In this document: piece after piece, positions 1 to 6,446 of the stretch
Position numbering within the stretch: position 1 is the first letter of the stretch
Layout: each line of letters opens with the position of its first letter
From: Rhodospirillaceae bacterium
GTDB lineage: Bacteria; Pseudomonadota; Alphaproteobacteria; Rhodospirillales; Magnetovibrionaceae
DNA length: 7,077 nucleotides
Reading direction: 5' to 3'
NCBI GenBank assembly: GCA_002732845.1
Contig: NVSZ01000025.1
Coordinates: 2,954-10,030 of the forward strand
The notes under the pieces: generated by a model
Databases searched by the model: none
Seen by the model: the letters and a program-made list of their open reading frames with translations, nothing else
What the model was told of the DNA's origin: nothing
Program-made: the position numbers and the translations under genes

Positions 1-1
1 G

Positions 2-133
2 ATTCTCATCTTACGCCCGTTCGATGCAGAAAAAAAGGCCTGCTTAATATCAGCTTCATGGGCAGCGGGGTTAACTGGCTATGCATCGGGTGCATACCTG
101 ACCCCCTATATTGACGCTTCCGACCCGGCCTAA
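2..133 (+). CDS. Possible C-terminal end of an upstream gene (unrecognised)
   Basis: This frame is open from the left window edge for 43 codons and stops at TAA 131-133. Its last residues read roughly SGAYLTPYIDASDPA. The stretch just before is small-residue rich (SASWAAGLTGYASGA) and could be the end of a membrane or secreted protein, but I recognise no family. An open run of 43 codons occurs by chance about one time in eight, so this is weak. Against coding, the first of two matched ATGCAT-N4-TGCATACC elements lies inside it at 81-98, while its partner starts just after the stop, which suggests regulatory DNA. Sequence to the left of the window would settle it. Confidence 0.25.
   Translation: MLILRPFDAEKKACLISASWAAGLTGYASGAYLTPYIDASDPA
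81..98 (+). repeat. Dyad-containing direct repeat, copy 1 (operator-like)
   Basis: The sequence ATGCATCGGGTGCATACC shares 14 of 14 fixed positions with the copy at 135-152; only the central four bases differ. Inside it, TATGCA (80-85) and TGCATA (91-96) form a perfect inverted repeat around five bases. Conserved arms with a free centre are typical of binding sites for dimeric transcription factors. The regulator is not identifiable here. It lies 116 nt upstream of the small ORF start. Confidence 0.5.
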
Positions 134-134
134 A

Positions 135-152
135 ATGCATATACTGCATACC
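135..152 (+). repeat. Dyad-containing direct repeat, copy 2 (operator-like)
   Basis: The sequence ATGCATATACTGCATACC is the second copy of the ATGCAT-N4-TGCATACC element, 54 bp (about five helical turns) from copy 1 and in the same orientation. It overlaps two -10-like hexamers, TAAAAT at 131-136 and TATACT at 140-145. A TTGACG hexamer lies at 111-116 between the copies, but its spacings to these hexamers (14 and 23 nt) are not canonical. A tandem pair upstream of the 214-384 ORF suggests a cooperative operator for that gene; this is inference. Confidence 0.5.
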
Positions 153-201
153 AACAACCCGAACAAGAGGGCGCGTACAGATTATTCGCCCATAAGTATA
201 T

Positions 202-205
202 GGAG
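202..205 (+). promoter_or_regulatory. Ribosome-binding site of the small ORF, inside a short dyad
   Basis: GGAG lies 8 nt upstream of ATG 214, an optimal Shine-Dalgarno arrangement and the main evidence that the small ORF is translated. Its first two bases are the end of a perfect inverted repeat CCATA-AGTA-TATGG (190-203). A protein bound there, or a small RNA hairpin, could affect initiation, although a five-pair AT-rich stem would be weak. Confidence 0.55.
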
Positions 206-213
206 TAATCATT

Positions 214-384
214 ATGATAAACAAGACCTATAACACTGTTGATGCCATTGATGTTGTAAACCAAGCGAAGGCCGTTCGTGGTGAATATTTACGCGAGCTT
301 TTGAGCGATTTTTTGAACGTCGCCTTGAAAAATGCTTTTGCAAATGTGAAGCATGCCCGACCTAATAAGTCCGCGACTTGCTAA
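214..384 (+). CDS. Small hypothetical protein, 56 aa
   Basis: A 56-residue protein starts MINKTYNTVDAIDVV and ends RPNKSATC. I chose the start because GGAG sits 8 nt upstream, and the ORF is followed 37 nt later by a strong terminator, so it looks like an independent short transcription unit. Residues 10-45 are predicted to be mostly helical and amphipathic: a charged AKAVRGEYLREL part leads into a hydrophobic LLSDFLNVALKNAF part, followed by a basic tail with a final Cys. There is no signal peptide and no clear membrane span. Many alphaproteobacteria encode short proteins with a similar A..xR.E..R.L pattern, often of unknown function and highly expressed. I suspect this is one of them but cannot name the family. 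The paired dyads upstream suggest specific regulation. It is unrelated in sequence to the downstream operon. Confidence 0.6.
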   Translation: MINKTYNTVDAIDVVNQAKAVRGEYLRELLSDFLNVALKNAFANVKHARPNKSATC

Positions 385-421
385 AAAACAATCTCCCCTA
401 AGTTGGTTAACGCCATCTTTT

Positions 422-458
422 GACGCCCCACAGAGTTGCCGCTTTGTGGGGCGTTTGT
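422..458 (+). terminator. Rho-independent terminator after the small ORF
   Basis: ACGCCCCACA (423-432) pairs perfectly with TGTGGGGCGT (445-454). The stem can extend inward through 433-435/442-444 (one G-U pair), leaving a six-base loop TTGCCG, and outward by one G-U pair. It is followed by a short U-rich stretch (TTTGTGT from 454). The long GC-rich stem is very stable, although the U tract is short and interrupted. It separates the small ORF from the GMC operon and makes any coding start near 420 unlikely. Confidence 0.85.
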
Positions 459-559
459 GTGTCTGGTTCCACGATGGGGAAATGCGAGGACGTTTCAAAG
501 CGTGCGCATTGCCACTTGCCTTTTCCTGCGCTAAGCCAAAGGGTATATTCTTTGTCTTT

Positions 560-565
560 GAAAGG
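560..565 (+). promoter_or_regulatory. Ribosome-binding site that fixes the GMC oxidoreductase start
   Basis: GAAAGG ends 7 nt before ATG 573. The frame stays open upstream to an ATG at 420, but that codon precedes the terminator stem, and the 51 extra codons encode no sequence typical of the family. The next in-frame ATG at 597 has no purine-rich site in front. The intended start is therefore 573. Confidence 0.75.
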
Positions 566-572
566 TCACGGC

Positions 573-2222
573 ATGGTCAATACGGTCAACACGCCAATGC
601 AACAGATAGGCCCCTTTGATTACGTGATCATCGGGGGCGGCACGGCGGGGTGCGTGCTGGCCAATCGTTTGAGTGCGGACCCAAAATTCAGCGTTCTGAT
701 GATCGAAGCCGGGGGCAAAGATACCTATCCGTGGATACACATTCCGGTTGGTTATCTGTACACCATGAACAATCCGCGCACCGATTGGATGATGAAAACC
801 GCCCCCGATCCAGGACTTGGCGGCCGGGTGTTGAATTATCCACGGGGCCGGGTGCTGGGTGGAAGTTCGTCGATCAACGGCATGATATATATGCGCGGAC
901 AATCGGGCGATTATGATACGTGGCGGCAAATGGGCAATGTCGGATGGGGCTGGGACGATGTGTTGCCCTATTTCCTGAAATCCGAAGACAGCTTTCACGG
1001 AAAATCCGATCTGCACAATGTGGGCGGAGAATGGCGCGTTGAACGCCAGCGCCTGAAATGGGACATCTTAGAAAAATTCAGGGACGCCGCCGACCAAGTG
1101 GGCATTCATCCCAGCGATGATATGAATACCGGAGACAACGAAGGCTCGGCGTATTTTGAGGTTAATCAAAAACGCGGGGTGCGCTGGCATACGGGCAAGG
1201 GTTTTTTAAAACCAGCCTTAGGCCGCAAAAATCTGACCGTCATCACCCGCGCGCTCACATCCAAACTTGTGTTGGATGGCAAACGGGTGACGGGTGTTGA
1301 CTATACCCACAAAGGGAAACATTTTCGGGCGCTTGTTAATCTTGAAGTGCTGTTGGCGGCCGGGGCGGTGAATTCACCTAAAATTTTGGAACTGTCGGGC
1401 ATTGGTGATCCCGAGGTCTTAAAGCGTTTTGACATTCCCGTGTTGCACGAGCGAAAAGGCGTTGGCGCTAACCTGCAAGACCACCTGCAAATTCGCACCG
1501 TCTTTAAAGTTAAAAATGCGGTGACGCTCAATCAAAAAGCCAATTCAATCTTTGGCAAAATTCTGATGGGTTTGGAATACGCGTTCAATCGCAGCGGTCC
1601 CTTGTCGATGGCGCCCAGCCAGTTGGGCTTGTTTTCGAAAAGCGATGAGTATGAAAAATTCCCCAATCTGGAATGGCATATTCAACCGTTATCGACCGAC
1701 AAACTTGGCGACCCGTTGCACCCGTTTCCGGCCATTACGGCCTCGGTTTGTAATTTGCGCCCCGAAAGCCGTGGGCATATTCATATTCAAAGTCTGGACC
1801 CGCAAGAACAACCAAAATTGGTGATGAATTATTTGTCGGCCAAACGAGATCGCGACGTTGCGGCAAAGTCTATTCAAATGACCCGCCAGATTATGGCGGC
1901 CCCGGCTGTGGCATTCTATGAACCCCAAGAAATTCTTCCCGGACCCGAGCACGTCAGCGATGAAGATTTGGTGCGTGAAGCCGGAAACATCGCCTCGACC
2001 ATTTTTCATCCCGTGGGAACGTGCAAGATGGGCTATGATGATCTGAGCGTGGTGGATGCCCGTTTGCGGGTTCATGGGGTTCAAGGTCTGCGCGTGGTGG
2101 ACGGATCGATTATGCCAACCATCACGTCGGGTAATACCTGTAGCCCGATTATTATGATTGCTGAAAAAGCGGCGGATATGATTATCCAAGACCGTTTGCA
2201 AAACCGTTCGAACAAACTTTAA
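573..2222 (+). CDS. GMC family FAD-dependent oxidoreductase (alcohol/choline dehydrogenase-like)
   Basis: A 549-residue flavoenzyme of the glucose-methanol-choline family, of normal length. The N-terminal Rossmann motif for FAD is GGGTAG at residues 21-26, with the ribose-binding Glu at 45 in MIEAGG. Residues 92-115 (GRVLGGSSSING onward) match GMC signature 1 and residues 264-278 (GAVNSPKILELSGIG) match signature 2. The C-terminal catalytic pair is visible as His479 in FHPVGTCKMG and Asn521 in SGNTCSP. Such enzymes oxidise a primary alcohol to an aldehyde and pass electrons to oxygen, a quinone or another carrier. Bacterial members with this pattern include choline dehydrogenase BetA and AlkJ-type alcohol dehydrogenases. 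No betB or transporter of the choline type is next to it, so I do not call it betA. There is no signal peptide, so it is probably cytoplasmic or peripheral on the inner membrane. It is the first gene of an operon with a quinone reductase and an AEC transporter. The substrate is unknown. Confidence 0.93.
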   Translation: MVNTVNTPMQQIGPFDYVIIGGGTAGCVLANRLSADPKFSVLMIEAGGKDTYPWIHIPVGYLYTMNNPRTDWMMKTAPDPGLGGRVLNYPRGRVLGGSSSINGMIYMRGQSGDYDTWRQMGNVGWGWDDVLPYFLKSEDSFHGKSDLHNVGGEWRVERQRLKWDILEKFRDAADQVGIHPSDDMNTGDNEGSAYFEVNQKRGVRWHTGKGFLKPALGRKNLTVITRALTSKLVLDGKRVTGVDYTHKGKHFRALVNLEVLLAAGAVNSPKILELSGIGDPEVLKRFDIPVLHERKGVGANLQDHLQIRTVFKVKNAVTLNQKANSIFGKILMGLEYAFNRSGPLSMAPSQLGLFSKSDEYEKFPNLEWHIQPLSTDKLGDPLHPFPAITASVCNLRPESRGHIHIQSLDPQEQPKLVMNYLSAKRDRDVAAKSIQMTRQIMAAPAVAFYEPQEILPGPEHVSDEDLVREAGNIASTIFHPVGTCKMGYDDLSVVDARLRVHGVQGLRVVDGSIMPTITSGNTCSPIIMIAEKAADMIIQDRLQNRSNKL

Positions 2223-2236
2223 AAAAAGGATTTTTT
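2221..2236 (+). other. A6/T6 dyad with the qor Shine-Dalgarno site in its loop
   Basis: AAAAAA (2221-2226) and TTTTTT (2231-2236) flank AGGA (2227-2230), which is the Shine-Dalgarno site for the ATG at 2239 with 8 nt spacing. The dyad begins inside the stop codon of the GMC gene. Six A-U pairs with a four-base loop would be marginally stable, and translation of the upstream gene would open it. It could be a simple AT-rich spacer. Confidence 0.35.
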
Positions 2237-2238
2237 CC

Positions 2239-3216
2239 ATGAGTAAAGCCATCCGTATCGACGCCTATGGCGGCCCCGAAGTCATGAAATTGGTGGACGT
2301 GGATGTTGCCAGTCCCGGTCCGGGCGAAGTCCTGATCAAACAAGATGCGTGCGGTTTGAATTTCATTGATGTGTACATGCGCACCGGATTGTATGCCTTG
2401 CCGGAATTGCCTTCGGGGTTGGGTAAAGAAGCCGCGGGCACGGTCCAAGCGGTTGGTGAAGGCGTAACCGATCTAAGCGTTGGCGACCGGGTTGCTTATG
2501 TGTCCGCCCCGATTGGCGCGTATGCCGAGGCCCGCGTGATTGCCGCCGAACATTTGGTGAAATTACCGGACACGATTTCTAACAAAACCGCCGCCGCGAT
2601 GATGTTAAAAGGCCTCACCGCACAATACCTGTTGCGCCGCACCTATACTGTGAAAGCCGGCGATACCATTTTAATGCACGCCGCTGCCGGTGGGGTTGGT
2701 TTGATTGTGTGTCAGTGGGCCAAACATTTGGGGGCCACGGTGATTGGCACGGTGGGGTCGCAAGAAAAAGCCGAACTGGCGCGCGCGCACGGGTGCGACC
2801 ATACGATTTTGTACCGCGAAGAAAATTTCAAAGACCGGGTGCAAGAGATCACGTCCGGAAAAGGCGTCAATGTTGTTTATGATTCCATTGGCAAAGACAC
2901 CTTTATGGACAGCTTAGATTGTCTGAAACCGTTGGGCATGATGGTCACCTTTGGCAATGCCTCTGGCCCTGTGGACCCATTTTCGCCCGGTATCTTGGCG
3001 GCTAAGGGATCGTTGTTTGTCACGCGGCCTTCGTTGTTTGCCTACATTGCCGAACGCGAAGATTTGGTCAGCATGAGCAACGATCTTTTTGAAGTGGTTT
3101 CCTCTGGGGTCGTCAAAATTGAAATTCATCAGGAATTTGCTTTGGCGGATGTGGGCGAGGCTCATACAGCCTTGGAATCTCGAAAAACCACAGGATCAAC
3201 CATTTTGATTCCCTAA
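2239..3216 (+). CDS. qor: NADPH:quinone oxidoreductase, Qor type
   Basis: A 325-residue zinc-independent member of the medium-chain dehydrogenase/reductase superfamily, very close in length and pattern to E. coli Qor (327 aa, from memory). The N-terminal GroES-like domain includes GEVLIKQDACGLNFIDVYMR (29-48) and GKEAAG (62-67). The Rossmann domain has LKGLTAQYLL (123-132) and the nucleotide-binding AAAGGVG (148-154). G173, K177 and Y192 stand where Qor proteins contact the NADPH phosphate. YDSIGKDT, FGNASGPV, VTRPSL and the C-terminal GSTILIP are all typical of Qor. No catalytic zinc ligand set is present. The family reduces quinones or alpha,beta-unsaturated carbonyls with NADPH in the cytoplasm. 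It starts 16 nt after the GMC stop with AGGA 8 nt upstream, so it is co-transcribed. It may protect against, or recycle, reactive quinone or enal products linked to the GMC reaction; that role is inference. Confidence 0.93.
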   Translation: MSKAIRIDAYGGPEVMKLVDVDVASPGPGEVLIKQDACGLNFIDVYMRTGLYALPELPSGLGKEAAGTVQAVGEGVTDLSVGDRVAYVSAPIGAYAEARVIAAEHLVKLPDTISNKTAAAMMLKGLTAQYLLRRTYTVKAGDTILMHAAAGGVGLIVCQWAKHLGATVIGTVGSQEKAELARAHGCDHTILYREENFKDRVQEITSGKGVNVVYDSIGKDTFMDSLDCLKPLGMMVTFGNASGPVDPFSPGILAAKGSLFVTRPSLFAYIAEREDLVSMSNDLFEVVSSGVVKIEIHQEFALADVGEAHTALESRKTTGSTILIP

Positions 3217-3225
3217 GGTTTTCGC

Positions 3226-4155
3226 ATGACCGACCTGATCACCATAATCTTGCCGTTCTTTGCCCTTGTGGTGATGGGCTTTATCGCGACTCGCTTTGCG
3301 TTGTTGGACAGCGCGGGTGTGCACGGGCTTAACCGCTTTGTTTATTATTTTGCTTTGCCCGCGCTGTTATTCAGCAAAATGGCCGAAACACCGTTTGAAA
3401 AGGTGCTTTTGGAAAACACGTTTATGCTTGCTCTTTTGGTCGCGGGCAGCATCGTCTTTGTGCTTGGCTGGATTGCGGCGAAACTGTTGTTTCGTGCAAA
3501 ATCCGATAAAGCCGCGATCATGGCGTTGGCGGGGTGTTATGGAAATATTGGATTTTTAGGCATTCCGGTGCTGGTCACGGTTTTGGGGCAATCTGTCGCC
3601 GCCCCGTTGTCGATCATGGTTTTGATTGATGTTGCGATTTTAATTCCGTTTGCCACGTCGATTATTGACGTGTCCCGAACGGGGGGATTGCGCCCGCATA
3701 TGTTGGGGGATATTTCGCTTTCTATTGCCAAAAATCCGCTGATTGTTTCGATCATTGTGGGGCTTTTGTTTTCTGCATCCGGATTGGGATTGCCACATTT
3801 CATTGGCGGCTTTAGCAATCTGTTGGGTCAAGCGGCGGCCCCGGCGGCGATGTTTGCCTTGGGCGCAGTTTTGGCGGGACGCCCCCTATCGGATGGTTTA
3901 GGCGAAGCGTCCCTGATCAGCATTTTAAAACTGGCCGTTCATCCGTTGGTGATGTGGGGCGCGATGACCTTGTTTGGCGTCAGTCCCGATTGGCGGCTGG
4001 CGGCGACTTTGGGCGCGGCGACACCCGTGGGGGCGGCGCTGTTTGTGATTGCCCAAGAATACGACGCCATGCCCAAACGGGCGTCCACGGCCGTTGTTAT
4101 TTCAACCGCCGTGGCGCTGATCAGCTTGCCCGTTTTGATTTCTTGGCTGACTTAA
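3226..4155 (+). CDS. AEC family transporter (auxin efflux carrier / MdcF-like permease)
   Basis: A 309-residue integral inner-membrane protein of the usual length for bacterial AEC carriers. I see about ten hydrophobic segments: roughly 4-22, 36-51, 66-89, 98-121, 124-147, 168-189, 197-218, 229-250, 257-276 and 288-308. The family hallmark GNIGFLGIP (106-114) breaks the fourth segment, as the conserved Asn-Pro containing kink does in this fold. AKNPL (168-172), LKLAVHPL (234-241) and ATPVGAALFVIAQEYD (265-280) are also typical. Characterised bacterial relatives move dicarboxylates such as malonate (MdcF) or malate, and plant relatives export auxin. The direction and substrate cannot be read here. 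The start is 9 nt after the qor stop; its AAGG site overlaps that stop codon and lies 7 nt before the ATG, so translation is probably coupled. It is the last gene of the operon, and its stop is 10 nt from the converging glcB stop. Confidence 0.9.
   Translation: MTDLITIILPFFALVVMGFIATRFALLDSAGVHGLNRFVYYFALPALLFSKMAETPFEKVLLENTFMLALLVAGSIVFVLGWIAAKLLFRAKSDKAAIMALAGCYGNIGFLGIPVLVTVLGQSVAAPLSIMVLIDVAILIPFATSIIDVSRTGGLRPHMLGDISLSIAKNPLIVSIIVGLLFSASGLGLPHFIGGFSNLLGQAAAPAAMFALGAVLAGRPLSDGLGEASLISILKLAVHPLVMWGAMTLFGVSPDWRLAATLGAATPVGAALFVIAQEYDAMPKRASTAVVISTAVALISLPVLISWLT
4085..4114. repeat. Long inverted repeat inside the 3' end of the AEC gene
   Basis: Bases 4085-4096 pair with 4103-4114 at 11 of 12 positions (one C-C mismatch) around the six-base loop TTATTT. 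The stem is GC-rich. It lies about 40 nt before the AEC stop and about 50 nt past the glcB stop on the other strand. No T tract follows on either strand, so it is not a standard terminator, but it could slow polymerase or protect a 3' end. The bases are also sense codons (around STAVVISTAVA), so chance is possible. Confidence 0.4.
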
Positions 4156-4165
4156 ATTTAGGGAT

Positions 4166-6349
4166 TTAGCCTTCTTTTACTTTTCGACGCCAAGCATGCA
4201 ACAGGGGTTCGGTGTACCCGCTGGGTTGTTCGCATCCTTTAAAAATCAGATCGCTGGCCGCTTGAAAAGCAATTGAGGCTTCGAAGTTATCGGCCATGGG
4301 GCGGTACAAGGGGTCGTTGCTGTTTTGGCGATCCACAACGGCGGCCATGCGTTTTAAGGTTTCCCTCACTTGGGCCTCTGTACAAATGTCATGGCGCAAC
4401 CAGTTGGCAATGTGCTGGCTGGAAATACGCAAGGTGGCGCGGTCTTCCATCAGACCAACATCGTGAATGTCGGGGACTTTGGAACAACCGTTGCCGTGAT
4501 CGATCCAGCGCACCACATAGCCCAACAAGCCTTGCGTATTATTGTCAAGCTCGGCTTGGATGTCTTCTGGTGAAAGCTTTTGGTCGCCCAACATCGGCAG
4601 GGTGAGGATATCATCTAAGCTTCCCCGTCTGCGTCCGCTCAGTTCATCTTGGCGTTCGCCGACATTGACTTGGTGATAGTGCAGGGCATGCAGAACGGCC
4701 GCAGTGGGTGAGGGTACCCACGCGGTGTTGGCCCCGGCCATGGGATGGGCTTGTTTGGTCGCGACCATGTCGGCCATGCAATCGGGCATCGCCCACATGC
4801 CTTTGCCGATTTGGGCGTGGCCTTTAAATCCGGTGGCCAAGCCGATATCGACATTTTGGTCTTCATAGGCTTGGATCCACGCTTGGGATTTCATGTCGCC
4901 CTTTGGTATGACGGGGCCGGCTTCCATGGATGTATGGATTTCATCACCGGTACGATCTAAAAATCCGGTGTTGATAAAGACCACCCGGTCTTTGACCGCG
5001 CGCACGCATTCTTTCAGGTTGACGGTGGTCCGGCGTTCTTCATCCATGATGCCAACCTTGATTGTGTATCGGTCCAGGCCTAAGGCTTTTTCCACACGCC
5101 GGAACAAGATGTTCACAAAGGCGACTTCTTCGGGGCCGTGCATTTTGGGTTTAACGATGTACACACTCCCGGTTCTGGAATTGCGGATGGGGCCTTTGGA
5201 ATTAAGATCGTGAACAGCACACAGGGTGGTGATCATGGCGTCTAAAAAGCCTTCGGGAATTTCCGCGCCGTTTTCATCCAACACCGCGTCTGACGTCATC
5301 AAATGACCAACATTGCGCACCAACAGCAAGCTCCGCCCATGCAGGGACATGGATTCGCCGTAGGGTGTTGTATAATCGCGGTCCGGATTAAGTTTTCGGG
5401 TTTGCGATTTTCCACCCTTATCGAACGTTTCTTGCAGATCGCTCTTCATCAGGCCCAGCCAATTGCGATAGACTTGAACTTTGTCTTCGGCGTCAACGGC
5501 GGCGACCGAATCTTCACAGTCTTGAATGGTCGATATGGCGGCTTCCATGACCACGTCTTTGACGTTGGCTGAATGGGCTTTGCCCATTGGATGGTCTTTG
5601 TCGATGTGCAATTCGACGTGAAGGTCATGGTTTTTTAACAAGATCACTTGCGGGCTGTTATCGGTATTTAAGACGTATCCGGAAAATTGGGTTTCGTCCT
5701 TTAGCCCGGTGTCGTCGCCATTGGCCAAGGTGGCGGTCAAAATCATGCGGCCCCCGGCGCGGATCAGGGCGTAATCAACTACGTCACTGTGTCGGCCTTT
5801 GGTTAAGGGGACTGCTTGGTCCAAAAAATCGGCGGCATAAGCGTACACGGCTTGCCCACGAGCGGGGTTATAGGTCGCAGATTTTTCAAGACCCGCGTCT
5901 TCACCAATAACATCGGTGCCATACAAAGCATCAAATAGGCTACCCCAGCGGGCATTAGCAGCGTTTAGGGCATAACGCGCGTTCATCACCGGCACCACCA
6001 ACTGGGGTCCGGCAATGGTGGCGATTTCCGCATCTACATTTTCGGTGCTGATGTGAAAGTCAGCGCCTTCGGGCATCAGATAGCCAATGTCGCCCAAAAA
6101 GTTTTTATAATCGGCGGCGTTAAAAGGCTGGTCAAGGTGGCGATGGTGCCACGCGTCGATTTCTCCTTGGATAACATCGCGCTTTTCCATCAACACATGA
6201 TAACGTGGTGCTAGGTCGTGAATGATTTCGGCAAAGCTTTGCCAAAAGGCATCGGCTTTAAGGCCCGTGCCCGGAAGCGCCTCTTTGCCAATGAAATCAT
6301 AAAGAATCGGAGAGATCTGTAGTCCGGATTTACCAATGCGCTGCGTCAT
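4166..6349 (-). CDS. glcB: Malate synthase G
   Basis: A 727-residue enzyme condensing glyoxylate and acetyl-CoA to (S)-malate in the cytoplasm; G-form proteins are about 720-730 aa. Key residues align with E. coli GlcB from memory: Arg345 in [11 protein letters not shown], Mg ligands Glu437 in [10 protein letters not shown] and Asp465 in [11 protein letters not shown], Cys622 in GCSKVPDI, and catalytic base Asp636 in [20 protein letters not shown] and [12 protein letters not shown] are also intact. The G-type insert expected before residue 330 is present, so this is not the shorter A form. I chose ATG 6349: GGGA lies 8 nt upstream, the protein then begins [10 protein letters not shown] as relatives do, and the predicted promoter puts the transcript start near the alternative ATG at 6385, which has no Shine-Dalgarno site. 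It is transcribed alone, divergent from a glyoxylate reductase-like gene. No isocitrate lyase or glycolate oxidase gene is in view. A palindrome in its promoter suggests repression. Confidence 0.97.
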   Translation of the reverse strand: MTQRIGKSGLQISPILYDFIGKEALPGTGLKADAFWQSFAEIIHDLAPRYHVLMEKRDVIQGEIDAWHHRHLDQPFNAADYKNFLGDIGYLMPEGADFHISTENVDAEIATIAGPQLVVPVMNARYALNAANARWGSLFDALYGTDVIGEDAGLEKSATYNPARGQAVYAYAADFLDQAVPLTKGRHSDVVDYALIRAGGRMILTATLANGDDTGLKDETQFSGYVLNTDNSPQVILLKNHDLHVELHIDKDHPMGKAHSANVKDVVMEAAISTIQDCEDSVAAVDAEDKVQVYRNWLGLMKSDLQETFDKGGKSQTRKLNPDRDYTTPYGESMSLHGRSLLLVRNVGHLMTSDAVLDENGAEIPEGFLDAMITTLCAVHDLNSKGPIRNSRTGSVYIVKPKMHGPEEVAFVNILFRRVEKALGLDRYTIKVGIMDEERRTTVNLKECVRAVKDRVVFINTGFLDRTGDEIHTSMEAGPVIPKGDMKSQAWIQAYEDQNVDIGLATGFKGHAQIGKGMWAMPDCMADMVATKQAHPMAGANTAWVPSPTAAVLHALHYHQVNVGERQDELSGRRRGSLDDILTLPMLGDQKLSPEDIQAELDNNTQGLLGYVVRWIDHGNGCSKVPDIHDVGLMEDRATLRISSQHIANWLRHDICTEAQVRETLKRMAAVVDRQNSNDPLYRPMADNFEASIAFQAASDLIFKGCEQPSGYTEPLLHAWRRKVKEG

Positions 6350-6356
6350 TTTTTTT

Positions 6357-6361
6357 GTCCC
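6357..6361 (-). promoter_or_regulatory. Ribosome-binding site deciding the glcB start
   Basis: On the minus strand GGGAC is followed by seven A residues and then ATG (6349-6347). GGGA is an imperfect Shine-Dalgarno match at a good 8-nt distance. The upstream in-frame ATG at 6385 is preceded by pyrimidine-rich DNA, which supports the shorter protein. Confidence 0.6.
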
Positions 6362-6390
6362 AAAATTTTCTTTTGCCCCCCACATGAAAA

Positions 6391-6419
6391 ATTATGAAGG
6401 AACAATCGAGATTGTTCAA
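6391..6419 (-). promoter_or_regulatory. Sigma-70-like promoter of glcB
   Basis: On the minus strand the -35 hexamer TTGAAC (6419-6414, 4 of 6 matches to consensus) and the -10 hexamer CATAAT (6396-6391, 5 of 6) are separated by exactly 17 nt. The predicted transcript would start near 6384, giving a leader of about 35 nt before ATG 6349. An 18-bp palindrome occupies most of the spacer and half of the -35 hexamer. The assignment is by inspection only. Confidence 0.6.
6400..6417. promoter_or_regulatory. Perfect 18-bp palindrome in the glcB promoter (candidate operator)
   Basis: GAACAATC-GA-GATTGTTC has two perfect 8-base arms around two bases. It lies between the -10 and -35 elements of glcB and overlaps the -35, the classic position for a repressor that excludes RNA polymerase. 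The shape fits a dimeric helix-turn-helix protein. I do not recognise it as a site for a named regulator of glyoxylate or glycolate genes, and no regulator gene is in the window. Confidence 0.6.
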
Positions 6420-6446
6420 TTACCATTAGGACCAGAGGCGATTTTC

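Noticed and set aside
111..145. TTGACG (111-116) with TAAAAT (131-136) or TATACT (140-145) as a promoter for the small ORF
   Set aside because: The spacers are 14 and 23 nt, outside the normal 16-18 range, so I did not list it as a promoter although the hexamers are individually good.
6..224. Minus-strand 72-codon frame
   Set aside because: No Shine-Dalgarno site and odd composition; the plus strand holds the repeats and the small gene's leader.
481..510. AATGCG / CGCATT inverted repeat upstream of the GMC gene
   Set aside because: Six-base arms 18 nt apart are expected by chance at this scale and there is no supporting second copy.
516..549. TATATT (544-549) with an upstream TTGCCT or TTTCCT as promoter of the GMC operon
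   Set aside because: TTGCCT gives a 22-nt spacer and TTTCCT matches only three of six consensus bases. The operon promoter probably lies in 457-572 but I cannot place it.
531..1016. 161-codon minus-strand frame opposite the GMC gene
   Set aside because: It is a shadow of a gene with clear conserved motifs on the plus strand, and resembles no known protein.
1689..2252. 187-codon minus-strand frame opposite the GMC 3' end
   Set aside because: Shadow frame with a His/Arg-rich low-plausibility composition, spanning the junction of two well-supported genes.
4116..4125. GCTGATCAGC palindrome near the AEC stop as an operator or terminator
   Set aside because: It lies in coding sequence, has no loop or T tract, and a 10-bp palindrome is weak evidence.
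5587..5910. Plus-strand frame opposite glcB with an Arg-rich product
   Set aside because: Its composition is what an antisense frame of a GC-skewed gene gives; glcB is intact and conserved here.
6349..6385. Upstream ATG at 6385 as the glcB start (adds 12 residues)
   Set aside because: No Shine-Dalgarno site precedes it, and the predicted transcript start falls at about this position.
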